From Anaerolineae bacterium (lineage in GTDB: Bacteria; Chloroflexota; Anaerolineae; B4-G1; SLSP01): a DNA stretch of 5,066 nucleotides. A program made the translations under genes and the position numbers. Every line of letters starts with the position of its first letter. Within the stretch, counting starts at the first letter, position 1. The notes beneath the pieces were generated by a model. The model saw nothing but the letters and a program-made list of their open reading frames with translations. It did not search any database and was not told the DNA's origin. Positions 4,829 to 5,066 of this stretch are shown here, one piece after another. The stretch is from the NCBI GenBank assembly GCA_016927095.1, contig JAFGNI010000280.1:1-5066 (forward strand), written 5' to 3'.

Positions 4829-5066
4829 CTACTCCCCTTCGCGCAGAACTTCGACCTCGTCTGCCGGATAGCGGAAGCGCTCGCGCTCCCGGCGTGGGCC
4901 GTCCGGCGGGATCTCGATGATGACATCACCCTTGAGGATGTCCAGATCGATGACCCGGCCGATGCCTTTGTCCGTTCTGACGCGCGCCTTGACGCGTGGA
5001 AGCTCCTTGGCCTCGTCCTTGTAGACCTGGTGCTCGTAGGCCAGACAGCAGCGGAGCCGGCCGCAC
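4829..5066 (-). CDS. ricT: PSP1-domain / RicT (YaaT)-like protein, C-terminal part
   Basis: Only the last 78 residues are in the window; the gene runs off the right edge and stops with TAG at 4829. The visible part reads CGRLRCCLAYE, then HQVYKDEAKELPRV, then KARVRTDKGIGRVIDLDIL and a short beta strand VIIEI. This is the C-terminal signature of the PSP1/RicT family: the cysteine-rich GRL.CCL.YE block, the Y.E..K.LP segment and a small SH3-like 'RV.T..G.G.V' barrel. In Bacillus, RicT works with RicA and RicF as an iron-sulphur complex that promotes RNA processing by RNase Y; whether that holds here is inference. Three cysteines are visible (two adjacent, one five residues earlier). The last residues are charged and rich in R and E (RRERERFRYPADEVEVLREGE region). 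The gene is convergent with the glycosyltransferase. Confidence 0.85.
   Translation of the reverse strand, partial: CGRLRCCLAYEHQVYKDEAKELPRVKARVRTDKGIGRVIDLDILKGDVIIEIPPDGPRRERERFRYPADEVEVLREGE

Overview
This window is GC-rich bacterial chromosomal DNA. It has ordinary TATAAT-type promoters and tRNA genes without an encoded CCA end. The large membrane glycosyltransferase with a long beta-rich tail, the PSP1/RicT-type protein and the TagG/Wzm-type permease together suggest a member of the Chloroflexota (Anaerolineae or relatives). That placement is an inference from protein style only; no lineage marker is present.

Layout from left to right. (1) Bases 13-198 hold two minus-strand tRNA-Ala genes, GGC and CGC anticodons, behind one clear promoter at 215-242. 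(2) Bases 199-337 hold no protein gene, only that promoter and a 14-bp inverted repeat with a T-run (274-336). (3) Two minus-strand genes follow: a 276-aa ABC-2 polysaccharide-export permease (736-1566) and, 50 bp downstream, a 115-aa conserved-looking small beta-rich protein (338-685) with a perfect Shine-Dalgarno sequence. (4) The divergent intergenic region (1567-1837) carries TATAAT boxes facing both ways and a 124-bp nested inverted-repeat element (1684-1807) that looks like a REP/BIME or small MITE. (5) One large plus-strand gene (about 1838-4777) encodes a GT-C/ArnT-like multi-membrane glycosyltransferase. Its start region is an 18-bp tandem repeat and its C-terminus holds three related beta-sandwich-like modules. 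(6) A second hairpin (4782-4815), sharing its 12-nt core arm with the first, separates this gene from a convergent minus-strand gene cut by the window edge, whose visible 78 residues match the C-terminus of PSP1/RicT (YaaT) proteins.

The permease and the glycosyltransferase are divergently transcribed and both fit cell-surface glycan assembly: one would export a lipid-linked polymer and the other would transfer a sugar from a polyprenyl-phosphate carrier on the outer face of the membrane. No ABC ATPase partner is present in the window. The tRNA pair and the RicT-like gene are housekeeping flanks. I see no CRISPR array, transposase, phage gene or defence system. The most unusual structures are the nested inverted-repeat element in the divergent promoter region, the tandem repeat at the start of the glycosyltransferase gene, and the shared terminator-like hairpin.
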